Origin: Hymenolepis diminuta
Taxonomy: Eukaryota; Platyhelminthes; Cestoda; Cyclophyllidea; Hymenolepididae
DNA length: 64,000 bases
Direction: 5' to 3'
Assembly: GCA_900708905.1 (NCBI GenBank)
Contig: CAADRB010000023.1
Location: 1,395,591-1,459,590 of the forward strand
In this document: positions 1-12,005 of the stretch, piece after piece
Layout: the number at the start of each line of letters is the position of its first letter
Numbering within the stretch: position 1 is the first letter of the stretch
The notes under the pieces: generated by a model
The model's input: the letters and a program-made list of their open reading frames with translations, nothing else
Told to the model about the DNA's origin: nothing
The model's database searches: none
Program-made: the position numbers and the translations under genes

Positions 1-400
1 AACTGGAGCTCCTTGGACAGGCTGGCTTGTTTCTCCTTGACCACCTGGTACCACTCCGTCAGCTGTGCCTGGTTCAGCGGATGCCGATGTGTCGGACTTG
101 CCGGCTTCAGTGGATCCCCCTGCGACAGGCGTGATTGTAACTCCTGGAACACCCGATATCAATACATCAAGTTTGCATGTTTCAGCGGAAGCCGATGTGT
201 CGGTCTTGCTTGATTCAACTGGAGCTCCTTGGACAGGCTGGCTTGTTTCTCCTTGACCACCTGGTACCACCCCGTCAGCTGTGCCTGGTTCAGCGGATGC
301 CGATGTGTCGGACTTGCCGGCTTCAGTGGATCCCCCTGCGACAGGCGTGATTGTAACTCCTGGAACACCCGATATCAATACATCAAGTTTGCATGTTTCA
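1..400. repeat. 216-bp in-frame tandem repeat
   Basis: Positions 1-183 recur at 217-399 with a single difference (T at 55, C at 271). The period is 216 bp, exactly 72 codons, so the frame of the minus-strand protein is kept. Each 72-residue unit is itself two 36-residue halves, both ending in K(S/T)DTSASA. The array enters from the left edge, so the copy number is unknown. Confidence 0.93.
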
Positions 401-983
401 ACGGGAACTTCTGGGACAGGCATGATTGTAAATTCTTGATCACCTTTTACCTCTTCCTCAGGTTTGCAAGTTTGAATTGGAACTTCTTGAGCAGGTATTT
501 TTGTAACTTCTTTTACTCCTGGCACCATTATCTCTGTTTTGCATGGTTCAACAGGAACCTCTGGGACGGGCTTGCATGTTTCCTCCGGAACCTCTGGTAC
601 TTCTACGTCAGGCTTGCTTTGATCGACCGGAACCTCTGTTACTGGCTCTCTTGGAACTTCTGTGGCTTCTTGTTCTTGGTTTTCTGCTTCATCCATTGTT
701 GTTATTTCGAACTTTACCGTAACTTTTAGGCCCTTTTCTACTAATTTCTTGTATTTTTCCCGTTGCTCTTTCGTAGGTTTATTTTTTTGGCATTGAGTAT
801 TTTCCATTATTGGTTTTGTCTGACACTTATCTTGTGTTATTTCAATTGTCGTCGTTTTTTGGCATGTTTCTTCTTTTGACACTTCGTTCTATCAACATAA
901 TTTGTTTATTATTTATGATAACGTATGCAATCAGTTCATGGTAAGATTCATTAAATAAATATTAAATCGGATTAACTTACCAT
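1..983 (-). CDS. Val/Pro/Glu-rich tandem-repeat protein, N-terminal part, cut by window edge
   Basis: The minus frame is open without a stop from 888 to 1 and continues beyond the window. At 889-890 there is an in-frame stop just upstream that coincides with a splice acceptor (TTGATAG before AACGAAG). A consensus donor, ATG followed by GTAAGT, lies at 983-979, giving a 92-bp intron (889-980) and a first coding exon that may be just the ATG; otherwise the ATG at 807 starts the protein. The N-terminus is lysine/glutamate rich (KEQREKYKKLVEKG). Next come about three modules of 25 residues that begin with Cys-Lys and contain GVxEVT and PEVPVETCK motifs, followed by a 72-residue unit repeated nearly perfectly. 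No signal peptide or membrane segment is visible in the part seen. The family is not recognised. Repeat periodicity and frame preservation support real coding; function is unknown. Confidence 0.72.
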
Positions 984-2628
984 TTTTATTCCTATTTCAG
1001 ATAGAAGTACCAATTACTACTCTGAATTTTCTTTCCTCTTTGAAGTTTTCTGAGAATACTTCTTCTTTTATACTCTTTGGATGCGAAATCAACATGATTT
1101 ATCAAGTGGACTTATCACGATACCAAAAAGTACTCTGTCAAGAATGCAGCTTTTAGAATTATGTAGTCTTTGGTTTAATTGTACTTTCGGCTAAAGACCG
1201 TATTTAAAGATGTCACCAGGCATTTCGTTCTTTATTTGTTTAATGATGAAGATTCTGTGCTCTCCAGAGAGAGAGAACGCAACGCCACACTGTTCTTTGT
1301 CGAAAGGAGAATGGTCAAGAAATTAAGCCAAAATGCGAAAAATATACTTCGTATAAGTTGGAATATGTTGGTAATATTATTTACGTTATATTGCGTATTA
1401 TCTATTGAGATCGGTAAAGCTCTTTTCTACGGGTATTGTCAATATTAGAAATACTCATGTTGTTGCATCCTAATAAGGGTTCAGATAACTCAGAAATCTG
1501 ACTTCGTCCCTGATACAACATTACATACTGAAATTTGCGTATTTCTCTAGATTTATGCTATCATCTACAATCAAAGATTGATTAATTCATTTGTGATAGG
1601 TGATTGAACAAAAAGCTTTCAAGGACGTAGAAACATAAACAAAAAAGGATAATTTTGACCACATATTCTAACGTCTGAGGAAATAAACAAAGCAAATTCT
1701 TCATTTGGTAGATTTTAGTGGCCTTGTCCTTCCACCAGCCAAAATTCATCTTTATCCGCTTACCGTTTGGCCCCTTTCTACTATCTACCGCAAATTAAGC
1801 CAGATTGCTAACCGGGAATTCAAAGTAGGCTAAGCTATCAACCTCATTTGTCAACAAGGAAGCACGTGCCAGCAACCGAGACTAATCTTAATGTTCAACA
1901 TCTGAGATGTACTCAACTGCTTTAGACGGAACCAATCATTGTGACGGAGTGGTACTCCCTCTCAACTTCCTATCCTTTAAGACTTCTCGGTTCATTATCT
2001 ATACTTTATACTCTTCTGAGCTTTAATACACTTTCCTTGTATCTTACCCTGCCTATAAGATTTCTTTAATGAATACTTATTCAGAGCTCACTGTCTACGG
2101 CATACTAAGCTTTACCTGATATTGCTTAAGACTTGTTCGTCTCCCAGAAAGCAGTTTATTAATTTGTCATCTTTGCCTTAAATCGCAAAATAGGGCATTA
2201 TAATCGTCGACCTTACTACTTTTCAGTTTATTAGTTAATGTCTTTCTCTGTTTTCTTCTAATAAAACTTAATACTGATTCAATTAACATTACTTTGGCAT
2301 ACAAAACATAACACTTTAAACTTATCGGCAATTGATGACTACGAGATTTCTTAATGATAATTTTATAAATAAGTTTTTAGAGAATATAGAGTTATTTAAA
2401 CTGTTAACGAAGTATTATACAACAGTTGGAGAGTTAATTAGCTACGGTCAACCATGGGATACAATTTAAATTTTCCTCACATCTATTTTCCCTTCTATTT
2501 CCAAAAGCTATTTGAAAAGTGTTTAAGTAGCTCAGGATGATAACAAGTGACTATATTCAGTTACGGGGATGAAAGCTTTAATGAATATGAAAGCAAGTAC
2601 TAATACAAGTATATTAAAGTGAAACGTC
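984..2628. other. No gene seen
   Basis: AT-rich sequence upstream of the repeat-protein gene. Only short open frames without homology or convincing splice signals are seen, and no repeat was recognised. It presumably includes the promoter of the minus-strand repeat-protein gene, but no core element stands out. Confidence 0.5.
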
Positions 2629-2787
2629 TTATGAGGAAACAGTTGGAGTCTTTGTTGATGCCAACTTGGATTGGAGAAATCGTACGTGATCAGCAAATTT
2701 TTCCTTGAATTCAGCAAGAATTCGTTTAAGCTCCGTCGAAAAATAATTCATTTCAGCTTCCTGGCTCACAAATTGTTCAGTGTCCAT
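2629..2787 (-). CDS. Possible small helical protein or exon (52 aa)
   Basis: ATG at 2787 opens a 52-codon frame ending at 2629. The product starts MDTEQFVSQEAEMNY and continues with a charged, coiled-coil-like stretch (STELKRILAEFKEKFADHV). A pyrimidine-rich tract directly precedes the ATG, so it could also be a 3' terminal exon. No family was recognised. Length alone does not exclude chance; the amphipathic, charged composition is the only positive argument. Confidence 0.28.
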   Translation of the reverse strand: MDTEQFVSQEAEMNYFSTELKRILAEFKEKFADHVRFLQSKLASTKTPTVSS

Positions 2788-4097
2788 GCCAATAGGTGAA
2801 GGAGATTGGAAAAAGGCGAAAATGAATTTGGGCTTTATATACATTCTTGCGTACTTTTAAAATCATACGAAAGCCCCGTGCTCATCGTCAGAATTAAAGT
2901 TTGCTAAACCACTTTATGGCTTGTTTAAAATTTTGTTCTGATCCGTGCTCCATGTGACTAAATGATATAATTTTTTCTGCCCGATCTATTTTTAGAAACC
3001 TTGCGCCTAATTTATTCTAGATCCTTCTCTAACTAAGCTTGCAGCCTGTTGTGGCTGCACGCTTTACTTATAATATTGCGCTTCTAAAGTTCGCTGATTA
3101 AACTTCATCTCCAGTCATCTGCTTTCTTTGTCTAATTTTGAAATTGTCTCGCCTATCATTAGTTATTCCTTCCTCGGCCTTAGCCGCTGTCCCAATTTCG
3201 TCTAAATAGATCTCCATTAAGGCACGTCATATAGATATGGTAAACAGAAAGCGCAGTAATTCTATAAGATGTACGAAAGCTAGCAATGAGAGCTGAAAAG
3301 TATAAAGATGGTGAGAGCAGGTGACCATTTCCCATCACGACCAATAGTGACTGAAGACTGTGTAGCACTGATCTAGCCAATGGCCAAACTGGGTTCCCAA
3401 TTCGGCATCCACATTTATCCACCCTGAATGCAGACGCATGCTTCTTTTTGGTACAGCTTATACTTGATTCCTATTTTTATCAACCATATAACCGATTAAT
3501 ACGCTAGATTTTTCTACATCAAAGTAGAAATGAAGCAGATTTGATATAAGAAAACTTTTTTATGAAAACACACTTTTATTTTCTAATATTCTGCATTCTT
3601 TTTATTCAAAAGGCATCAGATAATCGATACAAAAACTTGCGAACCGAAATATGAATTGAATCCAAAAAGAAATACAAAAGTGGATTAAATTATGGCGTGA
3701 ATTAAGATGGCAACTGAGTATAATGTGGCAGATAAGATATGGGGAAATAGTTAAGAATGTATGCAGCGTTTGCTATTCGTTTTGTTCCTGTAGCGAGTGG
3801 TATCATTACCGATTTTACGAACTGTGACTATCCTAAGAAATTAATTGCTTTAAATAATCGTCAAGACGTAAACTTAATTAAAGCCATGGTAATTCTCTTC
3901 TATATGTCCTCAATATTTTAGCTAAATTGTAAACCGAAATTCTCCATGAATAAGTGACTTCATTGTGTTGAGTGATATCAAAGGGGAAAGTAAAACATTT
4001 AGTGCTCAATATGATCGCCAGTGCAACGCTCATAATATAGGAAAAATTCTCCTGCAATGTCAGAAGCAGCAGCAGTAGCAGTAGTACTAATTGCCAC
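2788..4097. other. No gene seen
   Basis: AT-rich sequence with no supported coding exon. A short CAG/CAGTAG trinucleotide run lies near 4062-4085. Confidence 0.45.
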
Positions 4098-4253
4098 TCA
4101 AACGCTTTTAAATTCTATTACTTCAAAGAAGTTTTCCATTGATGCAATAAGTATGCACAGAATATCTTCTCCATTCAATCGATCTTCAAATTGTTGCAAA
4201 CAGATTTCAGCCTTCCGCAATGCTTGCTCAAATATTTCTGACAACTTGTCCGA
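4098..4253 (-). CDS. Possible 3' terminal exon of an unknown gene
   Basis: Following a TAG splice-acceptor-like site (4256-4254), an open frame of 51 codons runs to a TGA at 4098. Its product is acidic and helical (SDKLSEIFEQALRKAE near the start, ENFFEVIEFKSV at the end). The mariner element lies 42 bp upstream on the coding strand, so the rest of any such gene would be beyond it. No homology was recognised, and a random open frame is a real alternative. Confidence 0.2.
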   Translation of the reverse strand, partial: SDKLSEIFEQALRKAEICLQQFEDRLNGEDILCILIASMENFFEVIEFKSV

Positions 4254-4297
4254 CTAGTATCCTATCAGACTATCAATTCGAGAGATCTCCGCAAATA

Positions 4298-4332
4298 TTA
4301 GGTTGTAACAGAAGTTTTGTCCATTTTTTTTA
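4298..4332 (+). repeat. mariner terminal inverted repeat (low-coordinate end)
   Basis: Begins TTAGGTTGTAACAG, the mariner-like TTAGGTTG start, directly after a TA. This is the 3' end relative to the transposase. Confidence 0.85.
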
Positions 4333-4339
4333 ATTTGAA

Positions 4340-5409
4340 TTAAAGTGAAAATTTTGTCAAAAATACATTTTTTAAGTGTTCAACATAGTCACCATTATTA
4401 TTTATTGCATCTTCCCATCTTGCTATAAGCTTTCTCATTCCTTCTTCATAGAATTTAGCCAGTTTAGGCTCAAAAAAAACTAGCTTCGTTTCGACCTCTT
4501 CTCTTGAGCTGAACCTTTGAAGTCCCATTAAATGATTCTGTAAGCTCCTGAAAAGACGAAAATCGGCTGGTGCAAGATCGGGAGAATACGGTAGGTGATG
4601 CATGACTTCTCATCCACATTCTTCAACCAGATTTTTGGATGTTCTTGAAGTGTGCAGAGCACACTGTGTGTGTTATGGTGCAGAATCACTCCTTCTCGAT
4701 TGATCAAGGAAGGCCACTTTTCCTCTAAAACTGCTTTTAAACGAGTTAGCTGCTGAGAGTAACCTTCAGATGCTATTGTTTGATTGTCACCCATGAGTTC
4801 ATAATAAACAATTCCCTTCAAATCCCACCATACACACAACAGAATATTTTTCTGGTGCAGTCCACTTCTCGGTTGTGGAATTGGCCACTGTCTTTTGACC
4901 CTAACATTGTCGTAAAAGATCAACCACTTCTCCTCGCTGTCAGTTATGCTTTGGTCTAATAAATGTGTCTGAAGTTCACGAGAACGCAGTGAAACACAAG
5001 AGGTCACACACTGTTGCTTGTTGATTTCTGACAAATCGTGTGGGACCCACTTTCAAGCCCTTGAGACTTTCCCTGTCAAGTCTTTTCATTTCCCTATATA
5101 TAGTCGTATGGCGGCTTATCTTAAAGGTTTTGCTCAGTTCTCTAGTAGTGCAGATTGGACTTTCATCAATGGCAACTTGCAATTGCTCAGAATTGAGTTA
5201 TTTTGAGCATTCTGCTTTCGGTTCGTCTTTCAGGCTGAAGTCATCCTTTGTGAGACGTGAAGGTGAAAACTGCATTCTGCAGGTCTTTTCCCTCACAACA
5301 TCGTTTCCATAAGTGTCTTTGAGTATTTTACTGTTGAGCTTGCCGTATTTCCTTGGTGAAATTCAAAGAGTAAAGTATGCTTGATATGCTCTTTATTTGG
5401 AGTGTACAT
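4340..5409 (-). pseudogene. mariner transposase pseudogene
   Basis: From an ATG at 5409 the frame reads the mariner N-terminal helix-turn-helix region (EHIKHTLLFEFHQGN), then breaks. Later pieces in shifted frames carry FSLKDEP, a second helix-turn-helix (TTRELSKTFKISRHTTIYRE) and the WLIFYDN and catalytic-domain blocks. The end carries the conserved YSPDLAPADFRLF. At least three frame changes or stops interrupt it. The region normally holding the first catalytic Asp reads SEEKW rather than GDE.W, and the second catalytic block reads HHNTHS where HHDN.R is expected. Two of the three DD34D acidic residues therefore appear lost, and the total length (about 350 codons) is normal. It cannot be active. 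Confidence 0.93.
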
Positions 5410-5544
5410 TAGGGCTAGAAATGGTCATTAGTTAAGATAATTATGACACAATGTGAAAGAAGAAATAACATTTTATTAATTACCATAGATAAGCATACAA
5501 CACTAACAAGCTAAATTGAAATGATCGTGTCCTAAACACATACC

Positions 5545-5578
5545 TCAAAAATTGGACAGAACTTCTGTCACAATTTGA
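5545..5578 (-). repeat. mariner terminal inverted repeat (high-coordinate end)
   Basis: Its reverse complement shares a run of ACAGAAGTT.TGTCCA with the low-coordinate repeat and is followed by TA. The outermost bases have drifted (TCAAATTG in place of TTAGGTTG). Confidence 0.82.
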
Positions 5579-8500
5579 TATAATGGGTAACATATCAGGT
5601 TGTCTAATCTTGAAATCTTTCATGTCTGAAACGCAGATACAGTCATAATAATTTCATTATCTTACATAATATGTCACAGTCATTCATCGGTCATTGAAGA
5701 TCCTTCTCTCTATAATTAAATGCAGGACTCATGGCATGCGCAAGATAACTATCCATCACTTTGGATAGTCCTTATCGGGTGCGTTGGTAGGGCTTTAACA
5801 GGCTAATAGAGGAGTATTCGTTTTCTTTGCTGATTTTTAACAATCATAATTTATCGAACTGATGGAAAAGTGGTTCTGATACATGGCTTAACCAAATCGG
5901 GCCTTCTTTCGGCAGCTTATTATTGTAGAAATACCAATAGGTGGTAATCGAATCTACCAAATCGGAACAAACAATATATCCTACATACTTGGCAGTTTGG
6001 AGGAGGGTGGTAAAAGATACCATTCACCATCCTGCTGCATATATAATACAATTCCACAAACAGCCAAATTTTCTCCGCATTAGAATTTCGCTAACATTTC
6101 GTAAGGTTCCTCTGATTTGCTAGAAAGAGCACTAGTTAAAGAACATAGTTGAAAATTAAATAAGCTTAAGCTATAATTTAAGCTTATAAGCTTAAATTAA
6201 ATAAGTTTACAACTTTGCAACTAATCCTTGCTTTAGTGAGTGTTTTTCTATTGTTGGGAATATTATTATGAGAGTGTGATCTCGTCACCGCAACTTCACT
6301 GAATAACCGGACAGCCATTCCAAGTCATGAAGATCCGAACTTATTATTATTGCCCAGAGGAATGAAAAAAGTGCAAATCGTAATTTTGGGAATCAAATTA
6401 AATCGGTTAACAAAAAGTCCGACATTTAATAAAGGAGAGATTAAAGAGATGTTGAGAGCAAGACTACATTTGATTGTTCGATTCGAATTGTAAAACACTT
6501 ATTCAATTGTTTGCTCATGTTCCGAAATTCAAATTCCATTATTTGTCCCTTGGATTGCGACAAATGCTTGTCTACCATGTTCAGTGTTTATTGACCTGTT
6601 TTTAATGATGAAGGCTCGGCCTTGTCGCTTCCATTCATTTTTTCCCATTGAATGACAAGATGGAATGATTTAACGTGATATTTTGTGGCTTACGATTTTA
6701 ACACAGCAGAGATGAGATAGGTAAATATTTTAGTTTCAGGACACGAACCTATATAATTTGAAATAATAAAATAGCTGTGTTTTTCTTTTATTAAATATGA
6801 ATTAAAAGTAGCCTCAAATGCAATTAAAGTTGCAACGTGCAGTTAAACTTTAAGAGTAGTCAGATGAGATAAGTGTATTTTAATTAAGATATTTTCATCA
6901 CATGTACAGTTGTAGATGCAACTTTGGTAGTGCTACGAGTTAGTTAATGCATTTATGCATTATTATGAAGGTCTGCTTTTGCCAAATCCGTCTGTCCATT
7001 ACAAAGTAATAGGATGGTGAACCATATGGAAAATAGATAGATTTTACTCGTATGATATACCTCACCGAAATTACAAGTGCTAAATTGAAAGTTAATTAAA
7101 TAAAATACTGAAACAGGAACCAATGCTTTCCACTCTACTTAGTTATTTCAGTAGCAAAATATTTTTATCTCAGATTTATCGACTAACAGACCTTTAAGTT
7201 CATTTCTTTGAAGACCATACCGATTATACGAATTGGACAATAGGATTGTTACGATCACAGCACCGATACCACAGTCAGAAGATAAAAACGCAAGTTCTTG
7301 TTATAGCAAGAACTTACTGCTATTCAATTCGCTATATGAACAGTGCACTGTAATTCATATTAGTATGTTAAAACAATAAAGGAGTTAGTCATTTTTCAAT
7401 AATATGTGGAAAAAGGCATGAAATAAAAATAAAACTCGTCAAGGAAAAGCATTTAATAATTTTACTGATTTTATTTTCGCCTCGACAAGGATGTATGGCT
7501 TTAGAACTCTAGTAAATTGAAAAAAGAGATCGACGAGAATTAATAATTATCTGTTCTATTTGTGACATCCTTTCCATCTTTAAATTGCTTGGTTGTAAAG
7601 CTTATACTCACTGAAGCATATTCTCTTCATTTTGTTAAGAAGCCTTCATGCAAAAAATAAGGAGGGTGGTTGTATGGGCACTTCTTTGCACGCTTGTTGT
7701 ACCCGGCAATAAAATTTTTAACTCACTGGATCCACCAGCGTTCGAGTGTGCCTATACCTATATTTTCCGCGAAATACCTTCTACTGAGCCTTCTCTTTGA
7801 TGCCCTTTGTGTAACATTCTTTGTTAAAGTAGACTAAGAATCCATACTATTTCATTCGATTCACCATTGAGCTTAATTTGGGAGTATAATTCAAATGAGA
7901 CACTTAGAAAAAAATAGTATATTATGAAAACAAAATGCTTCAGTAAAGGTTACTAATTGCCCGAAAGACTATTTTATTTACGCACCAAAATGGAATATTA
8001 AAATTGGTGCTTGATAAAACAGTTCCGGGATTAACGTGATAGGTAAATTCTTCTTTCTGTGAGCAAATTAAGGATCTATCTACCGAAAATAGGCGAGAGT
8101 TGAATCGTAGCTATGACCGATTATTAAATGGTTTAATTATTTCAAATATCGCCCTAATTTATTTTTGATACTGTTATTGGATTACCGAAATCCCTGAAGC
8201 AGCCACCGCTTTATTTCTAGTTATCTGTCCTGTGTCGAGATTGCAGAGTAATAGGAAGCCGACCATAATGATCATAGCTGCAGAGCTTATATTCTTCTTG
8301 GAAAGACCAATTCTCGCAGGTTGCCTGTGATTAGCCCATCAGCCTTATCAAAATTCATCTTTACGTCTTGATAGTTATTTGGTCAAAGCTGTTATCTATC
8401 TGGCGATGTAAATTGCAAATTGTAAATGGTCTGTATAGAATACGACTTGAATAGGGGATGGGTACACAATGTAATGGGATACAAGTTTCTGATCATAAAT

Positions 8501-11500
8501 AGCTGGAAAGAAAAGGGCACACGAGTTTACAAGAAGTCCCACGAGTTCGTGTATCCTTGGGCACGTATTTGGACTTATCGATAATATCCGTGGATCCTCG
8601 GAGTGGTTGCTTTTCTCATGGGCAAGGAGGAGGCACTCATAAAAAGAGTAAAACAGGACTGAGTGGTTGATGTTATAATCACTCTGGGTGGCTGGTGAGA
8701 TCATTAGCATATACCACTCCAGTTCTTAATAGCGGCCTCCTTACATGCCATTTATAATATGAAGACGTCTTGAATTCATACATATAGTATTTGTTGAGTT
8801 AATAAAATGCTCTGGAGTAACTAAAATGTTGTCAAGTCGAACTTAGAATCTGAGTCGACTGTAATCTAGCAATATCTGAAGCGTACATAGATCAAAGCCG
8901 CAGAAATTAGACTCATTAGTATTACAACAGTGTACACTACAAAAGGAAAGTTGAAAGCTGTCGATCATGATGATGGAGAGGATCGATGATGAGGAGTTTG
9001 GAGACATTACTTTTATTTAAAGTTAAGTTTAACCTTGAAATGAAAAGGAAAGGCGTTAAATCTTTCAATAATGCCATCGCTCACTGTAGCCGAGAATACA
9101 GGAAAGAAGACCAAAGCATACAAGATTGGCCCGATTTTATTCAAACAGCATCCAACATTCATTTATGGCCGAAGTGCGAAGTTTTATGAGATTCCAGTTA
9201 ATAGATAGTTTAGAAAAATTGATTTAGAATGTGACGCAGTTAGCAGTGGATAACAAGTTGTGCAGTAGTTAAACAAATAGTGAAAAGAATGAAAAGACGG
9301 AGCGATTGCATGAACGTATAGGGAAAAGATCACAATTGTCGAATGTCCACGGTACTACTGACCATGGTATGTTGTGTGCACTCGTCGTTGTACACTCGTC
9401 AGTGCCAATAATTTAGATCAGAATAATGACTGGTTAAGACTTGTGCACAATCGTTAAATAGTTTTACTTCTAATAAATAAGTAATATGTGAATTGGGCAT
9501 CAGGAATTTCAGCGTGAAGCTGATGCGGAAATATGATCCGCCACCTACGTTGATTTTCAGGCACCGAAGAAGTGATTTTACAGCTCGGCATGGCTTACTT
9601 ACATGCGAATTTTCTCGCTCTTAACTTTGGTGAGTTGCCTCGAAAGTAGAAGAGTAACTTGATATTCTGAGATCAAAGAGTTCCTCTCAATCATCCAATT
9701 TCATTTGCTTTCTTCATTCATAATAAAATTGTTGTCCTGTGAACCCAACGTATTTGCCAAGTTTCTCGCGTGATAAAATATCCTATTTTTTACCATGGTT
9801 TGTGAAATCACAAGTTTGGAGAAAATACCATTTCATTGTAACTCAAAAAATTGTGAACTACCTTTTCCATGTAATGATGGCTAATTGGTGATTAATTAGA
9901 TTTTTTATGCATTTAGTATATATTAAGTAAATTCAGTAGTAAGTAACGACATATTTTGTCAATAGTATTGTAGTATGATCAACCGTTCGAAGCTGATGTG
10001 GTAAGAAAGAGGACATGATTGTGGATGCTGATTCCAGTGCAAAACCTGTCCACCGTCTTTTGCATAACTAACCACGGTTAAAAGACATGATAATGCAGTA
10101 AATAGACTACTTGAATGCTCATCGTCACCGACTTATCAAAAACGCAATTATAAGAAGGCCCCGATAAAATGACGAGCACAAATGCAGGCTCCCCTCATCT
10201 GTAGAGAACAGTTCCAAAGCCACCTAAAAGTGTGTCATCTGAAATTTTGTTATGACGAGGATAAAAACTGAATGTGTTATGAAACTTAGGTGGAAATTAT
10301 ATCTACAGACATTCTAACGATTTCAGAGTCCAGACTTTGTCAAACCCTTAGTTCCTCCTTCCTAAATCCTTCAAACAGTTTTTAACCTGGTCCTACTATG
10401 CCTTTCGTTCATTAGTCATGGTGTAAGATCATTAAATTATTTTGGTTCACCATCGACCAATACTGACAGTGGCAGAAATTATTGAATAAAAAAAGAAAGA
10501 AACTGACCAACTAAGCAGGATTCGAACGACCAACTTCTCAGCTTTAATCAAACTTCACATTTTTATCCTAATAACTTTTCCAGTGTTTCCCAAGCTTATT
10601 AATAAATACCGATTTATATGTTGTTAATTTAAGCTTAAACAACAGAATTTTCTTTTCCAACTGATGAAATAATAATGATTTACCTTAAATCCAATGGAAA
10701 TTATCTATGAGATAATCATATATTAAAGTATTTTAAAATAAAAATCTGTTAATTATTTGGAAAATGTATATAAATAAAAGAATAATGTCTCAAAAACTGC
10801 TCAAACCGTGGGTCTGGCGATCACACGCAAAATGAGATCTAAACATACCGAAAGAAGAAAATGGCAGAAAATGGAAGAATATTTTTATTATTTGGAGCTA
10901 ATTTCTTTTTCGCATCTTAAGTACAGTTTTTGCTTTATTCTTTTACAAAAAATCTTCGGATTAGAGATTAAACTGAGGATCCATTTACAGTGGGAACTTC
11001 TGGGAATGCAATAGAGAAGAGAGAACTTCATGAGTATCGCTGCGAAGTCGTACCCCGTAAATTCATGACTCGAGGGCTCGAGGAAAAATTTTCTGCAAGC
11101 AGAGGTTTCTCAAATTTCCTCAGCACTCCTCGTTTTTCTTTGCGTGAAAATTTGCACACTCATTAAGCGGAGAAGGATTTCGGTGTTTTAGCTCATGTGG
11201 TCAAGCACAATGATGTGCTATCTTGTTTCTAATCTGCTATCAAACATTCAAAGTACGCAGTGGAATTTCAATCCAAAATCTTACTCAGGTGATAAAAATG
11301 GACAATTAATTACAGAAGTATTTCCTCAAAAAGTAATAAGGTAAAATTCAGGGGCACAAATATCTTTAAACGTTAATTACAAGCGCTTTCAATTAAGTAC
11401 AAGAGATAGTATAAAGCATAGCTGCCAGCCTATCGGAAGCAATCGACTCTTTTACACATCAAAGGATGATTGATTCCTCGAACGGACAATGCTTATGTAC

Positions 11501-11990
11501 GACCATTTAAAGAATGCTTCAAATAATTTTACATACATTCACAGTGAAATTGGTTCCCTTTTTCCTTCTTGGTTTTGTCGTTTAAAATAGTATTTCTCTA
11601 TTACGCTAAGCCTCAATAAAGTCAGCTGAATATATACAATATTAAGTAAAAACTGGTGAATTCAGAATTCAAGTTAAGCAAAATCTTTTGATACCTTGAC
11701 TTTACTCTCTCTTTCCATTCGTAATAATGGAATATTTATGTAATTCCTGACAAGTAGAAACCTTTTTTACAGTAGAAGTTTTCTGTCGTTCGGTTAAATT
11801 TAGTAAGTAAGGAGGAACCCAGTTTTGCAGATGCGAAAAATGCCACTTTTGTGCAGATCAGATGTATCAGGCCATTAAAAATGCAGCAGTGTAGGACACC
11901 CTCTATATTTTGTCACATTTAGAGGTGCGAGAGAGGGAGGAACAAGGAATCACTCATTGGTCTGATGTTTATTTCAAAATCGCACCTTCC
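5579..11990. other. Long gene-poor stretch
   Basis: About 6.4 kb of AT-rich DNA. Open frames up to 104 codons occur, but at the number and length expected by chance, and none shows recognisable motifs or paired splice sites. Local structure includes a 26-bp palindrome at 6174-6199 and a 9-bp-stem hairpin at 7292-7315. Near 10,520 a tRNA T-arm-like GATTCGAAC motif without the rest of a tRNA suggests an old SINE fragment. Confidence 0.55.
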
Positions 11991-12005
11991 CCACAGGCAG
12001 CAGCG

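Larger units (their letters stand above)
4298..5578 (-). mobile_element. mariner (IS630/Tc1/mariner superfamily) element, inactive
   Basis: The element is about 1.28 kb, the usual mariner size. It has imperfect terminal inverted repeats: TTAGGTTGTAACAGAAGTTT at 4298 and the complementary ACTTCTGTCACAATTTGA ending at 5578. TA dinucleotides flank both ends (4296-4297 and 5579-5580), as expected for mariner target-site duplication. It encloses a decayed transposase read on the minus strand. The terminal repeats differ from each other at several positions, consistent with an old insertion. Confidence 0.93.

Noticed and set aside
13..729. Plus-strand and other-frame open frames rich in Trp/Cys over the left repeat
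   Set aside because: They are out-of-frame readings of the tandem repeat; the minus frame is open across the whole stretch, has protein-like composition and keeps the repeat in phase.
8396..8710. 104-codon minus-strand frame
   Set aside because: No domain, no splice context, hydrophobic/Ser-rich composition as expected from random AT-rich DNA; several frames of this size are expected by chance in 64 kb.
10515..10550. Possible tRNA gene from a GATTCGAAC T-arm-like motif
   Set aside because: No D-arm, anticodon stem or matching acceptor stem can be drawn; more likely a SINE scrap or chance.
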